7,039 nucleotides of DNA from Chloroflexota bacterium (lineage in GTDB: Bacteria; Chloroflexota; UBA6077), in the NCBI GenBank assembly GCA_021788565.1, contig JAJYKO010000285.1:1-7039 (forward strand), written 5' to 3'. Numbering within the stretch: the stretch's first letter is position 1; each line of letters begins with the position of its first letter. The position numbers were made by a program, and so were the translations under genes. Below, in pieces: positions 5,449 through 7,039 of the stretch. Below the pieces are notes generated by a model, which did no database searches, was not told the origin of the DNA, and saw only the letters and a program-made list of their open reading frames with translations.

Positions 5449-6948
5449 ATGAAGCGCCTGGCTCAACCCCAGCCCACGTTCAAACTGGGTTTCAAAACTC
5501 TCGCCGATCAGATCCCCGACATCGTCGGTCAGCCTCTGGTGAAAACGCGAGAGTCGATCGTGCTGATCCTGTTGGGATCGATCCTCGCCCTCGGCGGTGC
5601 CGAGGGCTGCGGTCCGGCCGCCCCTGCTGCTACCACGCCCAGCGCCGCGGCCGTGTCGGCGACGGAAACCGCCGGACCGGGGACGCCATCGGTGGCCACG
5701 CCCGGGACCGAAACGCCGACTGAGGCCCCTTCGCCCGTTACGCTGGAGCCCACTTCCACGGCCGCCCCGACGGCGACCCAGGTGGCCGCCACCTCTGCGC
5801 TTTCTACCTGCAGCCTGCCAGATTTCCCCGTCGCCCAGGGGGCGCAGTGGCAGTATCGGGAGACCGACCCGGGGGCCAGCACTACCCAGACCGACACCTG
5901 GGGGATCGGCCTGGTTCGAAAAGGCTTCATCCGGGGCATGCTCTCTCCCGGTAGCCGCGTCCCCCCCGCCTCCTCCCCCTTCTCCTCCCGCTGGACATGC
6001 TCCGCGGGAGGGCTGACTGATACACGGCTACCCGTCTGGCTCACCATCTTCGGCCTTCAAGGCTCCAGCCGCGCCGGCGTCACGCTGCCGGCCGCTGGCA
6101 AGTGGCACGCCGGCGCATCCTGGGCCCAGGTGTACGCCGTCAGCGGGAAGGTCCAGGCGGACAACAAGTTGCTGGAGCAGTACAGCGGAACGATCCGGGT
6201 AGCCAGCAAGATGACCGGACCGGAGAAGGTCACGGTGCCCGCGGGCACCTTCGATGCCATGCGGGTGGACTCGACGTTCCTCGCGAACTATACCAACGTC
6301 TCCCTTCCGGCGGCGGGGAAAACCGAGCCTCCCATGCGGTTTGTGGCCATGCGCCGCACGAGCTGGTACGCCACGAACGTCGGCAGGGTGAAGGACGTCG
6401 TGACGATTTTGAGCCAGCAGCTGACGCCGCAGATGGGCCAGCAGAAGCTGACCGGCTCCGGTAACACCCAGGCCAGCCCCAACGTGTTCGAGATGACGGC
6501 ATACCATCTGGGCGGGACGGCCGGAGGAAGCGGCCCGAACGCGGCTCCACCTCCCGCGAACACGGTCCCTTCGGGTGCCCCGCAACCGGAAACGCCCACG
6601 GCCGTGACAGCGGCGTCTCCAGACCCTGCCGTCGTCGCCCACGACGAGGCCGTCGTGTCCGCCACGCTCGGCAACTGCGCGGCGTTCACAGGCCCGAATG
6701 GCAGCTGCCCCTTCGGCCCGGTCGTGACTACCTCGGATGGCTCTGGTAACCTGCTCTACGGGTTCTCCACCCAGACCACGGGGGACGACTGCTTCCGAGG
6801 CGTCGCGTACTTCTTCGACGGCGAGAGGCTCCTGGGCAACACGAGCCAGTTGCCGCCGAACAGCGGCGGCGGGGTGGTCGCAATGCATGCGGCAGGACCG
6901 CGGCGGTTCGCTGTCGGGTACGGGCTAAGCCCAATACGGTTCACTTAA
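5449..6948 (+). CDS. Secreted/lipoprotein with DUF3108-like and LppP/LprE-like domains
   Basis: With the ATG at 5449 this is a 499-residue exported protein. Residues 8-30 (PTFKLGFKTLADQIPDIVGQPL) match the start of a domain common in secreted Chloroflexota proteins but break off there. Residues 31-54 then look like a signal peptide: VKTR, a hydrophobic core IVLILLGSILALGG and Cys54, although AEGC is a poor lipobox. A Thr/Pro/Ala-rich linker (55-118) follows, typical of surface lipoproteins. Residues about 120-325 are DUF3108-like: VTVPAGTFDAMRVDS (261-275) and SWYATNVGRVKDVV (305-318). A Pro-rich spacer (355-395) leads to a C-terminal domain (about 398-499) with CFRGVAYFFDGERLLGN (448-464) and RRFAVGYGL, resembling LppP/LprE lipoproteins. 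Function is unknown; an envelope role is inferred. Residues 154-180 fit the domain poorly and include a seven-C run (5961-5967), a possible sequencing error. A GTG at codon 31 is an alternative start for a normal signal peptide, but it lacks a ribosome binding site. Confidence 0.8.
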   Translation: MKRLAQPQPTFKLGFKTLADQIPDIVGQPLVKTRESIVLILLGSILALGGAEGCGPAAPAATTPSAAAVSATETAGPGTPSVATPGTETPTEAPSPVTLEPTSTAAPTATQVAATSALSTCSLPDFPVAQGAQWQYRETDPGASTTQTDTWGIGLVRKGFIRGMLSPGSRVPPASSPFSSRWTCSAGGLTDTRLPVWLTIFGLQGSSRAGVTLPAAGKWHAGASWAQVYAVSGKVQADNKLLEQYSGTIRVASKMTGPEKVTVPAGTFDAMRVDSTFLANYTNVSLPAAGKTEPPMRFVAMRRTSWYATNVGRVKDVVTILSQQLTPQMGQQKLTGSGNTQASPNVFEMTAYHLGGTAGGSGPNAAPPPANTVPSGAPQPETPTAVTAASPDPAVVAHDEAVVSATLGNCAAFTGPNGSCPFGPVVTTSDGSGNLLYGFSTQTTGDDCFRGVAYFFDGERLLGNTSQLPPNSGGGVVAMHAAGPRRFAVGYGLSPIRFT

Positions 6949-7039
6949 GGCCCGTGGCCGCTTCCCTGTAAGCAAGGGGCGGCTCTGGCTTCATCACGAG
7001 CAGCGGTACCGTGGTGCGATGGAAGACCATAACCGCCTC
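6941..7039 (-). CDS. C-terminal end of a gene entering from the right, possibly a universal stress protein
   Basis: Read on the minus strand, 32 codons are open from the window edge to a TGA at 6941-6943. The peptide contains VFHRTTVPLLVMKPEPPL, which resembles the last strand of UspA-family proteins, where a pattern like L.R....PVLLVRP is usual. The family call rests only on this short match. The stop overlaps the lipoprotein gene on the other strand by 8 bases, so the two genes converge. The gene's start and main body lie outside the window. Confidence 0.45.
   Translation of the reverse strand, partial: EAVMVFHRTTVPLLVMKPEPPLAYREAATGLK
6957..6983. terminator. Stem-loop at the convergent gene ends
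   Basis: GCCGC (6957-6961) and CCCT (6964-6967) pair with AGGG (6975-6978) and GCGGC (6979-6983), leaving a 2-base bulge and a 7-base loop. It begins 9 bases after the lipoprotein stop. No T-run follows, and it lies inside the probable coding end of the converging gene, so its role as a terminator is uncertain. Confidence 0.3.

Noticed and set aside
5529..6047. Long antisense frames opposite the lipoprotein gene (also 6028-6888)
   Set aside because: GC-rich shadow frames with Val/Gly/Ala or Arg-rich low complexity; the plus strand has a strong ribosome binding site and domain motifs.
1..7039. CRISPR array or insertion sequence
   Set aside because: No regularly spaced direct repeats and no transposase motifs were seen on either strand.

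Overview
The window looks like chromosomal DNA from a GC-rich bacterium, most likely a member of the Chloroflexota. That assignment is an inference. It rests on the Thr/Pro/Ala-rich linker lipoprotein at the right end, on an N-terminal fragment of a domain I associate with secreted Chloroflexota proteins (residues LGFKTLADQIPDIVGQPL), and on a dispersed palindromic repeat of the GTCATTCCGAGCGAAGCGAG type that is common in such genomes. No rRNA or tRNA is present to confirm it.

Layout, left to right. (1) 1-469, minus strand: the N-terminal 156 codons of a family 2 glycosyltransferase that runs off the left edge. It starts at TTG and has a good sigma70-like promoter at 590-619. (2) 470-868: non-coding DNA holding that promoter, its GC-rich leader and a few hairpins. 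(3) 869-3948, minus strand: two genes read in the order DUF262/DUF1524 (GmrSD-like) nuclease, then a TIR-like protein with a beta-rich C-terminal domain. They are separated by 119-158 bases, depending on how the spacer is counted (119 bases between stop and start), and look like a small anti-phage or anti-plasmid module. (4) 3949-5448: about 1.5 kb with no convincing gene. It contains a doubtful Cys-rich ORF, a perfect 12-bp inverted repeat, a 92-bp dispersed palindromic repeat and a cluster of hairpins. (5) 5449-6948, plus strand: a secreted or lipid-anchored protein with a DUF3108-like domain and an LppP/LprE-like C-terminal domain. Its N-terminus looks chimeric. (6) 6941-7039, minus strand: the last 32 codons of a gene entering from the right, possibly a universal stress protein, overlapping gene 5 tail to tail by 8 bases.

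The most interesting part is the nuclease/TIR-like pair. It has visibly lower GC than its neighbours and sits between housekeeping or envelope genes, next to repeats, as a transferred defence island would. DUF262/DUF1524 proteins are known in type IV restriction and related systems, and TIR domains are known as NAD-degrading or signalling modules in defence. The two together, with no ThsA, phosphorothioation, BREX or Thoeris partner visible here, are a candidate two-gene system that I do not recognise.
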